Counted from the first letter of the stretch, positions 1 through 8,997 are shown. The stretch: DNA of 64,000 nucleotides from Kordia sp. TARA_039_SRF (GCA_006383075.2 SMNH02000002.1:613817-677816); one strand, 5' to 3'. Numbers and translations: made by a program. Notes: generated from the sequence alone by a model not told the origin.

Positions 1-2
1 AA

Positions 3-1022
3 TCAGATTGTGACTTAGGGAATAATGAATGGTATGGTCCAACAGAATTTACAACGTCGTGTCCAGCACCAACCACTTTAGGAGCTGCAGATATTACGCA
101 AACTGGCGCTACCTTAACTTGGATGCCAGGTGGAAGCGAAATTGCTTGGGAAGTAAAATATGGTTTGGTAGGATTCAATTTGGAAGAAGCGGATGGTTTT
201 GCCACTGGAAATAATTCAGGATATCCTGTGACAAATTTACAACCAAATAGTGATTATGAATTTTATGTAAGAGCCAATTGTAACGCGACTACAGACGGAG
301 ATCAAACTGGAAGTTTTAGTGCGTTCTCTGGACCGTACAGATTTTCAACGTGCTTGCCTCCTTTAAATTTATCTATTGATGATGTAACGCAAGTTTCTGC
401 GGGATTAAGTTGGGATTCAAACTCACAAACAGTTTGGGAGATTAGTTATGGAGAAGCAGCCACTTTTACACCTGACACGGGAACTATGGCTACGGTAAGT
501 AATACTAATTTTGTTGCAACAGGATTATGTCCATCAACTACCTATACATTTGCCATTAGAACACTTTGTGGAGTTACCACGCAAAGTCCATGGATTAGTT
601 TTGGAAGTGTAACTACACCTGCATTGGAATACACAGGAATGTACACGTATGAAGAAATTGGCAATACTGACGAACCTATTTTTGGTGACCCAACGACTGT
701 TGAACTAGTACAAGTTTCTGATACTGAGAGAAGCATTACGGTAAAATATTTAGCCAATTTGGATGTGACGAATACACAACCAACAATGACATTCAACTTT
801 ACACTGAATTGCGACGGAACAGTTACCGTGGCAGATGATCAAGACACAAACTTTAATTGCGGCGGCGATAACGTCTTACTAGGACAAGGAATGGCAATGC
901 CAGCATCGTATAATATTACTGATGATAGCACTATTGATATTCGATTTGTAGAAGATACTGCAAGTGCCACGTGTACAAATGCACCACAATCTGAAGTGGT
1001 GATTCGTTTGACGAAATTGTAA
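3..1022 (+). CDS. Fibronectin type III domain protein, 3' part
   Basis: The reading frame is open from the left edge, so this is the C-terminal 339 residues of a larger protein. Two FN3-like modules are visible, each starting near a Cys-Pro (CPAP, CLPP) and holding the T-x-T-W / L-S-W strand and the Y-x-F-x-V/I-R strand followed by Cys. A final beta-rich domain of about 130 residues contains several Cys and Asp/Thr-rich turns. Such repeats are typical of large secreted or cell-surface adhesion proteins of Flavobacteriia. No clear type IX secretion C-terminal motif is seen (it ends VIRLTKL). A hairpin terminator follows directly. The start, signal peptide and total length lie outside the window. 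Confidence 0.8.
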   Translation, partial: SDCDLGNNEWYGPTEFTTSCPAPTTLGAADITQTGATLTWMPGGSEIAWEVKYGLVGFNLEEADGFATGNNSGYPVTNLQPNSDYEFYVRANCNATTDGDQTGSFSAFSGPYRFSTCLPPLNLSIDDVTQVSAGLSWDSNSQTVWEISYGEAATFTPDTGTMATVSNTNFVATGLCPSTTYTFAIRTLCGVTTQSPWISFGSVTTPALEYTGMYTYEEIGNTDEPIFGDPTTVELVQVSDTERSITVKYLANLDVTNTQPTMTFNFTLNCDGTVTVADDQDTNFNCGGDNVLLGQGMAMPASYNITDDSTIDIRFVEDTASATCTNAPQSEVVIRLTKL

Positions 1023-1047
1023 CTAAGAAAAAAAGATATTATATATT

Positions 1048-1084
1048 AAAAAAAGCTGCATATTTTGAGATATGTAGCTTTTTT
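1048..1084 (+). terminator. Rho-independent terminator after the FN3 gene
   Basis: A-run, stem AGCTGCATA pairing with TATGTAGCT (one G-U), short loop and a T-run, 26 bp after the stop codon of the FN3 gene. Confidence 0.75.
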
Positions 1085-1098
1085 CGTTTATAGTTTGT

Positions 1099-1135
1099 AA
1101 GTTTAATTGTTTACGTTTAATAACTGTTGTAAGTT
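1099..1135 (+). repeat. Left copy of 37-bp imperfect direct repeat
   Basis: Matches 2364-2400 at 32 of 37 positions in the same orientation. The two copies bracket the RelA/SpoT gene. Possible footprint of insertion or duplication. Confidence 0.6.
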
Positions 1136-1238
1136 TAAATCTTGCAACAATTATGATTTGATTTTTTTGTAAGAAAATTGTAGTTTTAAAAATAATTAAA
1201 TTCTTAAAAATATTTAGCCATAGTACAATTGAAAAGAA

Positions 1239-2303
1239 ATGACAAGTAAAGAAAAAATAATCAAAGACTTTGAAGACAATAAAAGTAAATTAGAAGATTT
1301 TTGTAAAAAAATACATGCTCTGATTGATGAATTATTACGAAATTCTTCAACTTATCCACATCAAATAACAAGTAGAATAAAGCAAAAAGAAAAGTTAGAC
1401 GAAAAAATAGATCGTAAGAAAGATAAATATCAAAAGCTATTTGATATAACAGATTTAGTAGGAATAAGAATCATAACTTATTTAGAAAGTGAAGTTGATG
1501 ACATAGCAAAAATAATTGAATCGGAATTTCTCATTGATAATATAAATTCAATTGATAAAAGAATATTGGAAATAGATCGGTTTGGATATAGATCTCTTCA
1601 CTATGTAATTGAATTTGACAGTTCAAGATGTGAATTATCAGAGTATAAAAGATACAAGTCACTTAAGGCTGAAATACAAATTCGATCGATACTTCAACAT
1701 GCTTGGGCTGAAATCGAACATGACATTGGTTATAAAGGAGAAATTGAAATTCCTGATTTTGCAAAAAGAAGATTTAATCGAATAGCAGCCTTATTGGAAA
1801 CAGCTGATAGCGAATTCATACACTTAAAAGATTCCCTTGAAGAATACCAGTCAAGCTTACCACAAAAACTAACTAATACACCAAAAGAAGTAAAACTTGA
1901 TAAAGCATCACTTACAGAGTTCATTAATTCAGATAAATTAATAGATAAATTAAATGACGAAATAAGTAATTTAACAGGAATCAAGTGTAATAACGAAATA
2001 GGAAATCTAAATCAAGTTTTATTGAGGATGAAATTCTTCAACATAAGTTCTATAGATGATTTAAAAAGTAAATTAATAACTTACCAAGACAAAATTCCTG
2101 TATTTGTTAATAAATTCATAGACATGTCTGTAATATCTGAACAAGAAGGATATAGTAAGGATTGGTCAATTTTTTATTTAGGATATATTCTTTCTGCACA
2201 AAATAATGATTCGAATGAGATAATAGCTTTCCTTAAAAATGTATTCCCAAATCATTCAAATTATTCAGAATTATCAAATAGAATTTTATCAGCAAATTTA
2301 TAG
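1239..2303 (+). CDS. RelA/SpoT-type (p)ppGpp synthetase domain protein
   Basis: A 354-residue protein with a nucleotide pyrophosphokinase (SYNTH) domain at about residues 40-170. Visible motifs are the basic ATP-binding stretch SRIKQKEKLDEK (45-56), DLVGIRII (72-79), the G-loop GYRSLHY (116-122) and EIQIRSILQHAWAEIEHD (145-162). There is no HD hydrolase, TGS or ACT domain, so it is not a long housekeeping RSH. The remaining ~180 residues are alpha-helical and unrecognised. The size and architecture (SYNTH plus C-terminal extension) resemble stand-alone small alarmone synthetases and toxSAS/CapRel-type toxins. The product (ppGpp, ppApp or tRNA pyrophosphorylation) cannot be told from sequence. 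The gene is isolated, unusually AT-rich, and bracketed by direct repeats, consistent with acquisition. Confidence 0.85.
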   Translation: MTSKEKIIKDFEDNKSKLEDFCKKIHALIDELLRNSSTYPHQITSRIKQKEKLDEKIDRKKDKYQKLFDITDLVGIRIITYLESEVDDIAKIIESEFLIDNINSIDKRILEIDRFGYRSLHYVIEFDSSRCELSEYKRYKSLKAEIQIRSILQHAWAEIEHDIGYKGEIEIPDFAKRRFNRIAALLETADSEFIHLKDSLEEYQSSLPQKLTNTPKEVKLDKASLTEFINSDKLIDKLNDEISNLTGIKCNNEIGNLNQVLLRMKFFNISSIDDLKSKLITYQDKIPVFVNKFIDMSVISEQEGYSKDWSIFYLGYILSAQNNDSNEIIAFLKNVFPNHSNYSELSNRILSANL

Positions 2304-2363
2304 AAAGCACTACTTCATTCTAAATAGCAATAATATGAAGCATTTTTTAGTTTATATGTTCCT

Positions 2364-2400
2364 AAGCTTAATTGTTTATGCTTCATAGCTGTTGTAAGTT
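2364..2400 (+). repeat. Right copy of 37-bp imperfect direct repeat
   Basis: Partner of 1099-1135 (5 mismatches in 37), located between the synthetase gene and the end of ftsY. Confidence 0.6.
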
Positions 2401-2454
2401 AAAAAAACTTAAAAGAACGCTTGAAACTCAAATGAACGTTTGAAATTCTATGTC

Positions 2455-3411
2455 TTAATTCTTGAAGAATGAATCTACGAATTCGTATTTGTTGAATACT
2501 TGCAAATCTTCAATGCCTTCTCCTACGCCAATATATTTGACAGGAATTTGAAATTGATCCGAAATTCCGATGACTACACCACCTTTTGCTGTTCCATCGA
2601 GTTTGGTAACTGCCAGCGACGTTACTTCTGTAGCCGCTGTAAACTGTTTCGCTTGCTCAAATGCATTTTGACCTGTAGAACCATCTAACACTAATAAAAC
2701 GTCGTGAGGCGCGTCGTCAATCACTTTTTGCATCACTTTTTTGACTTTCGTCAATTCCTTCATCAAATTGACTTTGTTGTGCAATCGTCCAGCCGTATCA
2801 ATAATAATGACATCTGCATCTTGCGCAACACCTGATTTTAACGTATCATACGCCACAGAAGCTGGATCGCTTCCCATATTTTGCTTTACAATCGGAACGT
2901 CTACTCTATCTGCCCAAACTTGCAATTGGTCAATCGCTGCTGCTCTAAACGTATCTGCAGCTCCTAAAACTACTTTTAATCCTTTTTTCTTAAATTGATA
3001 CGCAAGTTTTCCAATCGTAGTAGTTTTTCCAACACCATTTACACCCACAACCATCAATACATACGGTTTTTTATTGGCTGGAATTGTATATTCTGTTTCT
3101 TCCCCGGAATTGGTTTCTGATAGCAATCCTGCAATTTCTTCGCGAAGAATTTTGTTTAACTCGTCTGTTCCTAAGTATTTATCTTTCGCGACTCTTTCTT
3201 CAATTCGGTCAATAATTTTAAGTGTGGTATCTACGCCGACATCACTACTCACCAATACTTCTTCCAAATTATCTAACACTTCATCATCAACTTTGCTTTT
3301 TCCTGCAACAGCTTTGGTTAATTTTGAGAAGAAACTAGATTTGGATTTTTCCAAACCTTTATCGAGCGTTTCTTTTTTTTCTGATGAAAATATTTTTTTA
3401 AAAAAACTCAT
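2455..3411 (-). CDS. ftsY: Signal recognition particle receptor FtsY
   Basis: SRP receptor GTPase that docks ribosome-SRP complexes to the SecYEG translocon. The start at MSFFKKIF (3411) is preferred over an upstream in-frame ATG at 3447, because FtsY of this group begins with this short amphipathic, Lys-rich membrane-binding helix. That gives 318 residues. The N domain is followed by the G domain with GVNGVGKTTTIGK (P-loop), DTAGR (G3), TKLDGTAKGG (G4) and the insertion-box region DTFRAAA. The long acidic A domain of E. coli FtsY is absent, as usual in Bacteroidota. It lies downstream of the ribosomal protein cluster, same strand, but separated from it by a terminator at 3574-3605. Confidence 0.97.
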   Translation of the reverse strand: MSFFKKIFSSEKKETLDKGLEKSKSSFFSKLTKAVAGKSKVDDEVLDNLEEVLVSSDVGVDTTLKIIDRIEERVAKDKYLGTDELNKILREEIAGLLSETNSGEETEYTIPANKKPYVLMVVGVNGVGKTTTIGKLAYQFKKKGLKVVLGAADTFRAAAIDQLQVWADRVDVPIVKQNMGSDPASVAYDTLKSGVAQDADVIIIDTAGRLHNKVNLMKELTKVKKVMQKVIDDAPHDVLLVLDGSTGQNAFEQAKQFTAATEVTSLAVTKLDGTAKGGVVIGISDQFQIPVKYIGVGEGIEDLQVFNKYEFVDSFFKN

Positions 3412-3573
3412 AATACGTGGGTAATTTTTTAATTCTACAGATGGCACAAACCGTAAACAAGATACTTAAATTTTGTCAAAATTTTGCAGCGGATTGTACC
3501 CCATTTTGCTGACAATTATCTTGCCTAATTTACCAATCGGCAAAAGTGTCATACTGTGTTCATATATAAAAAC

Positions 3574-3605
3574 AAAAAGCTACTCTCTTTCGAAAGTAGC
3601 TTTTC
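3574..3605 (-). terminator. Terminator of the rpmB-rpmG-DUF4295 operon
   Basis: Stem AAAAGCTACT / AGTAGCTTTT with a 9-nt loop; U-run on the minus-strand transcript, about 20 bp beyond the DUF4295 stop codon. Confidence 0.8.
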
Positions 3606-3625
3606 TTTTTGTATACATTATATAC

Positions 3626-3775
3626 TTATTTTTTTAACCAATCGTTTACTTCGTCTGGAGACATGATTGACTCAACAAATGTGTAAGCACCTGTTTTTGG
3701 TGACTTTACCATTTTGATAGCTTTCGTTAATCTTTTTGATCCTGTCTGTAAGGATGCTACTGCTTTCTTTGCCAT
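3626..3775 (-). CDS. DUF4295 family small basic protein
   Basis: A 49-residue protein starting MAKKAVASLQTGSKRLTKAI and containing MVKSPKTGAYTF. This matches the Bacteroidota-specific DUF4295 family, which is regularly encoded right after rpmB and rpmG. The start codon is 6 bp beyond the rpmG stop, so it is almost certainly co-transcribed. Composition (Lys-rich, no Cys) and context suggest a ribosome-associated role, but no function is established. The operon ends at the hairpin just downstream. Confidence 0.9.
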   Translation of the reverse strand: MAKKAVASLQTGSKRLTKAIKMVKSPKTGAYTFVESIMSPDEVNDWLKK

Positions 3776-3781
3776 GACTTA

Positions 3782-3964
3782 TTATTTTATTTCTTTGTGA
3801 ACAGTCATTCTCTTCAAGATAGGATTAAACTTTTTAATCTCTAATCTATCTGGAGTGTTTTTCTTATTTTTTGTAGTGATGTAACGTGAAGTTCCTGGTT
3901 GTCCAGAAGCTTTGTGCTCTGTACACTCTAGTATCACTTGAACTCTATTTCCTTTCTTCGCCAT
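3782..3964 (-). CDS. rpmG: 50S ribosomal protein L33
   Basis: A 60-residue protein beginning [20 protein letters not shown] and containing [21 protein letters not shown], the L33 signature. It has a single Cys and lacks the CxxC pairs of zinc-binding L33 forms, so it is a zinc-independent (C-) type. Middle gene of rpmB-rpmG-DUF4295. Confidence 0.97.
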   Translation of the reverse strand: MAKKGNRVQVILECTEHKASGQPGTSRYITTKNKKNTPDRLEIKKFNPILKRMTVHKEIK

Positions 3965-3995
3965 TGCTATTGGTATTTATACTTTTATGACTGAA

Positions 3996-4232
3996 TTACT
4001 TGATAAAACCTTTCGCTCTTGCTTCTTTTAGCACAGCTGAGATTCCTTTTTTATTAATTGTTTTCAATGCTGAAGTAGATACTTTTAAAGTAACCCACTT
4101 ATCTTCTTCAGGAATGTAAAAGCGCTTTTTTGTAAGATTCGCATTAAATTTGCGTTTCGTTTTATTCATTGCGTGAGAAACATTGTTCCCAACCATAGCT
4201 TTCTTACCTGTTAATTCACAAATTCTTGACAT
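3996..4232 (-). CDS. rpmB: 50S ribosomal protein L28
   Basis: A 78-residue L28 protein: begins MSRICELTGKKAMVGNNVSH and continues with the conserved NKTKRKFNANL segment. It binds 23S rRNA in the large subunit. First gene of the rpmB-rpmG-DUF4295 operon, 31 bp before rpmG. Only one Cys is present, so it is probably also a zinc-free type, matching its L33 partner. Confidence 0.97.
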   Translation of the reverse strand: MSRICELTGKKAMVGNNVSHAMNKTKRKFNANLTKKRFYIPEEDKWVTLKVSTSALKTINKKGISAVLKEARAKGFIK

Positions 4233-4304
4233 CTGTACTAAACTTTTATGTTGTTAAAAACGAGGTGCAAATTTACATTTTTTTATTTTCTCAGCAAATA
4301 TTTA

Positions 4305-5558
4305 TTAGGTGTTTTTTAAAATTTCTTCTAATAACATCTGAAAAGCTTTGGTAACTGCTTTGTTTACGACCTTTTCACGCGGTTGCCCAAAGTTAAATCC
4401 CTGAGAAATAGTTCCACTAGGAGTTTTGATTCCTATAAAAACAGTTCCAACTTCTACATCAGAGTTTCCTTTGCTTGGCCCAGCGTTTCCTGTAGTTGCC
4501 ACTGCATAGTCTGCTTTGTAGACTTTGGCTGCACCTGCTGCCATTGCTTCCACAACTTCTGCACTGACGACTGAATGTTTGTCAATTAGTTCTTTCGGAA
4601 CTCCTAAAATATCAATTTTAGATTGCAAAGCATATGTTACTGCACTTCCGTTAAAAAATGCCGAAACACCTGATTCTGTCGTAATTTCTGCCGCGATTTT
4701 TCCACCTGTACAACTTTCGGCTGCAGCCAATTTTTGCCCTTTTGCTTTTAACAAGTCACCTATTTGAGTCACAATGGTACTTTTTCCCTCTTCTCCTTGA
4801 ATGATGTCTCCAATAATAGGATAGAGTTTTTGTGCAGATTCATCCACCGCTTTGGTGATGGTTTCTTTATCTGTACCTTTTCCCGTAAGACGCAAACGTA
4901 CTTTTCCAAAGTTTGGCAAATACGCAAGTTTTACATTTTCTGGTAGATTGTCTTCCCAATGTTCAATTTTCATGGCAATGCTACTCTCGCCCATTCCGTA
5001 CGTTAGAATGGTTTTATGATAAATGAACGGACGCTCAAATTCTTCTTGCAGCTTTGGAATAATATGATTGGTCATTAATCCGCGCATTTCATACGGAATA
5101 CCTGGCATCGATATAAAGATGGTGTTGTCTTTTTCCAGCCACATTCCTGGCGCTGTACCAAATTCGTTGTGCAATACCTGTGCTTTGGAGGGCACTAATG
5201 CTTGCATACGATTCATATTTGAAATAGGCGATGTTGTAGAGAATTTTTTGAATAATTCTTCAATATGTGCCAATACAGCGTCATTTTGCACCAATACATC
5301 TTCAAAATATTCGCACAGCGTCAATTTGGTAATATCGTCTTTTGTAGGACCTAATCCGCCCGTAATTAACACCAAATCTGCTTTTTGTTTGGCAGCTTCT
5401 AACGCTTCTAAAATGTGTTGCTTATCATCTTGAATCGACGTGATTTGATGTACTGAAATACCAATTTCGTTCAATGCTTTGGAAATGAACACAGAATTGG
5501 TATCTACAATTTGCCCAATCAAAATTTCGTCGCCAATCGTGATTATTTCTGCAATCAT
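4305..5558 (-). CDS. cinA: CinA family nicotinamide-nucleotide amidohydrolase
   Basis: A 417-residue two-domain CinA. The N-terminal MoCF/COG1058 domain carries GDEILIGQIVDTNS and TGGLGPTKDD (ADP-ribose pyrophosphatase type). The C-terminal PncC domain carries AAESCTGGKIAAEIT with the catalytic Ser and ATTGNAGPSKG. Known family role: recycling of pyridine nucleotides by deamidating NMN; in some bacteria it is linked to competence. It is the last gene of a compact minus-strand run (exonuclease, CarboxypepD_reg protein, FAH hydrolase, Hpt, cinA), 3 bp after the Hpt gene. Confidence 0.95.
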   Translation of the reverse strand: MIAEIITIGDEILIGQIVDTNSVFISKALNEIGISVHQITSIQDDKQHILEALEAAKQKADLVLITGGLGPTKDDITKLTLCEYFEDVLVQNDAVLAHIEELFKKFSTTSPISNMNRMQALVPSKAQVLHNEFGTAPGMWLEKDNTIFISMPGIPYEMRGLMTNHIIPKLQEEFERPFIYHKTILTYGMGESSIAMKIEHWEDNLPENVKLAYLPNFGKVRLRLTGKGTDKETITKAVDESAQKLYPIIGDIIQGEEGKSTIVTQIGDLLKAKGQKLAAAESCTGGKIAAEITTESGVSAFFNGSAVTYALQSKIDILGVPKELIDKHSVVSAEVVEAMAAGAAKVYKADYAVATTGNAGPSKGNSDVEVGTVFIGIKTPSGTISQGFNFGQPREKVVNKAVTKAFQMLLEEILKNT

Positions 5559-5561
5559 ATA

Positions 5562-5903
5562 TTAAGATACCTTGAATTCTTTTTTAAGTCCCGAAATATT
5601 TTCGTCAATCATTCCTTTCAACACAGGAAAATTTTCAGCAATTTCGTCTATGTTGGTTTCGTCTTTTGCCCAATTGAGAATTTTAAAATTCAAATCGAAA
5701 GCGGCATCCATGCCTAGCAATTCCAAATTCGGTTTTATTTTGTGACTTACTTGATAAATTCCCCCATAATTTTTCGCCACAACTTCTTTTTCAAACACAA
5801 TCATATCTTCTGGAATTTCCTCTATAAAAGCAACGACTACGGCTTCTATAAAGTCATTGTCTCCATCGGACATTACGTGTATTTTTTCTAAATTATATCC
5901 CAT
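5562..5903 (-). CDS. Hpt domain phosphotransfer protein
   Basis: A 113-residue all-helical protein. The segment VSHKIKPNLELLGM holds the phosphoacceptor His in the usual H-x-[IL]-K-[GP] setting of histidine phosphotransfer domains. No kinase or receiver domain is attached, so it would act as a separate phosphorelay shuttle between a hybrid kinase and a regulator encoded elsewhere. Gaps of 3 bp on each side place it in one operon with FAH and cinA. The partner is unknown. Confidence 0.82.
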   Translation of the reverse strand: MGYNLEKIHVMSDGDNDFIEAVVVAFIEEIPEDMIVFEKEVVAKNYGGIYQVSHKIKPNLELLGMDAAFDLNFKILNWAKDETNIDEIAENFPVLKGMIDENISGLKKEFKVS

Positions 5904-5906
5904 TTT

Positions 5907-6518
5907 TTATTTTACTACTATTGAAAATAATTCTTGTCCTTCTAAATAGCCTGTCAGTCGCTCGTCAGCATGTACTTTTGCCACGCCTGCAGGTGTTCCT
6001 GTAAATATGATGTCTCCAATTTTTAAGGTAAAGTATTCCGAAACATACGCGATGAGTTCATCAATTTTCCAAAGCATTTGTTGCGTATTTCCTTGTTGAA
6101 CAACTTCTCCGTTTTTTTCAAGTTTGAAATTTAGGTTGTTCATATCTTCAAATTGATCTTTCGGAATCCATTTGCCGACAACCGCCGAACCGTCAAAGGC
6201 TTTGGCTTTTTCCCATGGCAATCCTTTGGCTTTGAGTTTTGCTTGTAAATCGCGCGCTGTAAAATCAATTCCTACACTGATTTCATTGTAATATTTGTGC
6301 GCGAATTTTTTATCGATATATTTTCCCAACTTATTAATTTTCACCAAAACTTCTACTTCATGATGAATTTCTTCTGAAAAGTCAGGAATAAAAAACGGTT
6401 GTTTCTTTAACAGAATCGACGTGTCTGCTTTCATGAAAATGACTGGATCTTTCGGTTTTTCATTTTCAAGCTCTGCAATGTGTTCTGTATAGTTTCTTCC
6501 GATGCAAATAATTTTCAT
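5907..6518 (-). CDS. Fumarylacetoacetate hydrolase family protein
   Basis: A 203-residue FAH-fold protein. Seen: CIGRNYTEHIAE at the N terminus, the metal-binding HHEVEVLVKI, GIDFTARDLQ and GTPAGVAKVH. The length fits the short FAHD1-like group (acylpyruvase / oxaloacetate decarboxylase type) rather than true fumarylacetoacetase of tyrosine breakdown. The substrate cannot be assigned. It sits 16 bp after the CarboxypepD_reg gene and 3 bp before the Hpt gene. Confidence 0.92.
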   Translation of the reverse strand: MKIICIGRNYTEHIAELENEKPKDPVIFMKADTSILLKKQPFFIPDFSEEIHHEVEVLVKINKLGKYIDKKFAHKYYNEISVGIDFTARDLQAKLKAKGLPWEKAKAFDGSAVVGKWIPKDQFEDMNNLNFKLEKNGEVVQQGNTQQMLWKIDELIAYVSEYFTLKIGDIIFTGTPAGVAKVHADERLTGYLEGQELFSIVVK

Positions 6519-6534
6519 CTGCGATGTTATTTAA

Positions 6535-7470
6535 TTAATTGGTCAATTTTATTTTGAATGCTGGCGCCACTACTTCATTTTGCTTGAAGTCTGAGCGCGG
6601 CATTTTTAGCTTTCCTACTTTTTTCCAGCCGTTGACGGACATATAATAGGAATGTGATTCGTCTACTTTTTCAACAATTCCAGCAAAAATAGGCGCGTAA
6701 CGTATTTGTTGTACATTTTGCACTTTCACAGAATCGTTGACTTTTAAATTTACAATTTCGCGCACTTCATTTTCTTTAATGAACAGGTGCTCTATTACCA
6801 CAAAAAAACCTTCTCTCGGCACCTCAACACCGTTGAATGGTATTTTGACTTTCACTTTTCCTTCATTGTATATAACACTGACAAGAATAGGATTGAGTAA
6901 GTCGTCTTTTGGCATTTTATCTTTTGTAGAAGAGAGTATTCGCAATCGAAATTTGGCGTTATGTCTTCCTTCTTTAAATAATAATACCGTAACTTCTTCT
7001 ACATAGTTTTCATCACCTAATTTTTCAATGAACGGATAATATCTAGCAAACATTGACGGATAGTCACCGTCGCTAAAATTTCCCAAGCCAATTATTCGTT
7101 TGCCTCGAAACGGATTAACTCGCTTTCGTTTTTGGCGTTCTTTATGCGTTAAGTGTACCGAATTTAAGAATTCAATGGAAGGTTTTAAATAAATTACCAA
7201 TCCTTTTTCCTGTGTTAGTACAACTTTTTTATCTTCAAAACCTACGCAAGTTATTTTGAGTTCTTTTCCAATCCAAGCATCTGGTACGGAAAATTTAAAA
7301 TTACCTTTTACATCTGAGGTTGTACCTCTTTTTTCAGAAGGTATAATAAGATGCGCATACGAAATTGGTTCCTTGGTTTCTTTATTTACAATAATCCCTG
7401 CCATATTTTTTTGTGCAAACGCAAAACTCAAACTGAATATCGTAATGAGTATGATGGCAGCATTGTTCAA
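6535..7470 (-). CDS. Exported CarboxypepD_reg-like domain protein
   Basis: A 311-residue protein with an N-terminal signal peptide (hydrophobic stretch about residues 3-19, ending FAQK). A carboxypeptidase-regulatory-like beta domain follows (residues 22-95; MAGIIVNKETKEPISYAHL, GTTSDVKGNFKFSVP). The remaining ~210 residues are beta-rich and unrecognised, with no TonB plug or barrel. Probably a periplasmic or outer-membrane-attached protein. Located between the exonuclease gene (16-bp gap) and the FAH gene (16-bp gap). Confidence 0.78.
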   Translation of the reverse strand: MNNAAIILITIFSLSFAFAQKNMAGIIVNKETKEPISYAHLIIPSEKRGTTSDVKGNFKFSVPDAWIGKELKITCVGFEDKKVVLTQEKGLVIYLKPSIEFLNSVHLTHKERQKRKRVNPFRGKRIIGLGNFSDGDYPSMFARYYPFIEKLGDENYVEEVTVLLFKEGRHNAKFRLRILSSTKDKMPKDDLLNPILVSVIYNEGKVKVKIPFNGVEVPREGFFVVIEHLFIKENEVREIVNLKVNDSVKVQNVQQIRYAPIFAGIVEKVDESHSYYMSVNGWKKVGKLKMPRSDFKQNEVVAPAFKIKLTN

Positions 7471-7486
7471 AATCTTCTTATGTTTT

Positions 7487-8260
7487 TTAAAATTTCGTAT
7501 TCAGCTTTCGCAATTTGATTGCCGTCAATACTTTTTTGGTATACAACGGAAAATTCGCGTTGAGAATCCAGCCAAAATAGCCTGGCTCTTCTTCTAAAAC
7601 TTTGGCTACTTTCTTTCCTTTATGTTTTCCAAACGAGAAAATTTCCTCATTGTCTTTGTCAAAAATGATAAATCCTGCAAAATCAGCCGTTTTTTTACGC
7701 GTGGTGAATTCACTCAGCTTTTTTATATCATTTTCCAATTCGTCATAGCGATCTAATTGCGATTTTAACACTTCATACGTTGCATTGGTGTCAGCTTCTG
7801 CACCATGTGCGCCTTCCAATTCTTTTCCGCAGTAAAATTTATATGCGGCAGCCAACGTACGTTTTTCCATTTTATGAAAAATAGTTTGCACATCAACCGA
7901 CACTTTATTTTTCATATCAAAGTCAATTTCTGCGCGCAACAATTCTTCTGCCAATAGCGGAATGTCAAAACGATCGGAATTATATCCTGCCAAATCACTG
8001 TCTTTTATCATGTTGTAGATTTCTTTCGAAATTTGCTTAAATGTTGGCTCATTCGCTACTTTTTCATCCGTAATTCCATGAATTTCAGATACGCTAGCAG
8101 GAATTGGCATTTCAGGATTTACCAACCACGTTTTACTTTCCTTTGTTCCGTTAGGATATATTTTTAGTATCGAGATTTCTACAATTCTATCTTTCGCTAC
8201 TTCCACGCCAGTAGTCTCCAAATCGAAGAAGCAGATTGGATTTTTTAGTTTTAATTCCAT
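7487..8260 (-). CDS. DnaQ-like 3'-5' exonuclease
   Basis: With the start at MELKLKNPICFFDLETTG (8260), this is a 257-residue DEDDh exonuclease. Exo I is FFDLETTGVE, Exo II is around GYNSDRFDIPLLAEEL, and Exo III is the H-G-A-E-A-D segment (EGAHGAEADTNAT). A C-terminal part with FSFGKHKGKKVAKVLEEEPGYFGWIL matches the small domain often found in stand-alone DNA polymerase III epsilon-like exonucleases. An upstream in-frame ATG at 8302 is less likely because it adds 14 residues before the conserved beginning. It heads the minus-strand run that ends with cinA. Confidence 0.92.
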   Translation of the reverse strand: MELKLKNPICFFDLETTGVEVAKDRIVEISILKIYPNGTKESKTWLVNPEMPIPASVSEIHGITDEKVANEPTFKQISKEIYNMIKDSDLAGYNSDRFDIPLLAEELLRAEIDFDMKNKVSVDVQTIFHKMEKRTLAAAYKFYCGKELEGAHGAEADTNATYEVLKSQLDRYDELENDIKKLSEFTTRKKTADFAGFIIFDKDNEEIFSFGKHKGKKVAKVLEEEPGYFGWILNANFPLYTKKVLTAIKLRKLNTKF

Positions 8261-8367
8261 TTTTTTGTTTAAAGCAGTAAATTTATCATTATTATAGGGC
8301 AAATAAAATTATTTCATGGTATAATCATGGATTTTAATTCATTCTTAACAATTGTAGAAAAATTCGT

Positions 8368-8997
8368 ATGTTGAAGTCAGTCGTTGCACTATTTTTTATG
8401 GTTTTTTGTTGGATTTTTTCCGCGAAAGCACAATCGGAAGCTATTGAAATTGTAGAAGAAAAAGGCAAGAATAAAATCATCATTTACGCAATTAATCACA
8501 CCGAAACTGAGAAAGAAGTTTTTTTTAAGATTGATGGAAAAGGGTTTCGAAAAAGCAGCTATCGCCCTGTGATTAAGAAAGTTCCGCCACAACAAAAAAT
8601 AAAACTCACCACACTGATTCCCTTGAAAAATGCTACGCCTGAATACACGTATTTTCATTCGTTTGATAACTCGCTGGAAGAGGTAAATGTAGATGTAGTG
8701 AAAGTGACGAACTGGAAAACACTGGATCAACTCATCGACAAGGGAGAAACCATTATTTTTACGAAAGATGACTGCGCCAAATGTGAAAAATTGATTGGAA
8801 TGCTAAACGCCAATCGCATTGCACACAAAGCGTTTGATATTTCTGAAAACGAACGTTATAAAGAGTTTTTCTGGAATACGATTTCCAAAATGAAACGCAA
8901 AGATGTATTTATTTCTTCCATTCCCATCGCAATTGTAAAAGGGAAATTGTATGAAAGTTTGAATTTGATTTCGTTTGTGGAAGGTTTGAAGCAGTAG
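8368..8997 (+). CDS. Exported protein with glutaredoxin-like C-terminal domain
   Basis: A 209-residue protein. A signal peptide (residues 1-21, ending SAKAQ) is followed by a beta-rich region of about 80 residues. The C-terminal part (about 115-209) looks glutaredoxin-like: a strand, then KDDCAKCEKLIGMLNANRI with a C-x-x-C pair, then a SIPIAIVKGKLYESLN strand close to the cis-Pro position. A periplasmic thiol-redox role is inferred. The gene stands alone, divergent from the exonuclease gene. Confidence 0.7.
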   Translation: MLKSVVALFFMVFCWIFSAKAQSEAIEIVEEKGKNKIIIYAINHTETEKEVFFKIDGKGFRKSSYRPVIKKVPPQQKIKLTTLIPLKNATPEYTYFHSFDNSLEEVNVDVVKVTNWKTLDQLIDKGETIIFTKDDCAKCEKLIGMLNANRIAHKAFDISENERYKEFFWNTISKMKRKDVFISSIPIAIVKGKLYESLNLISFVEGLKQ

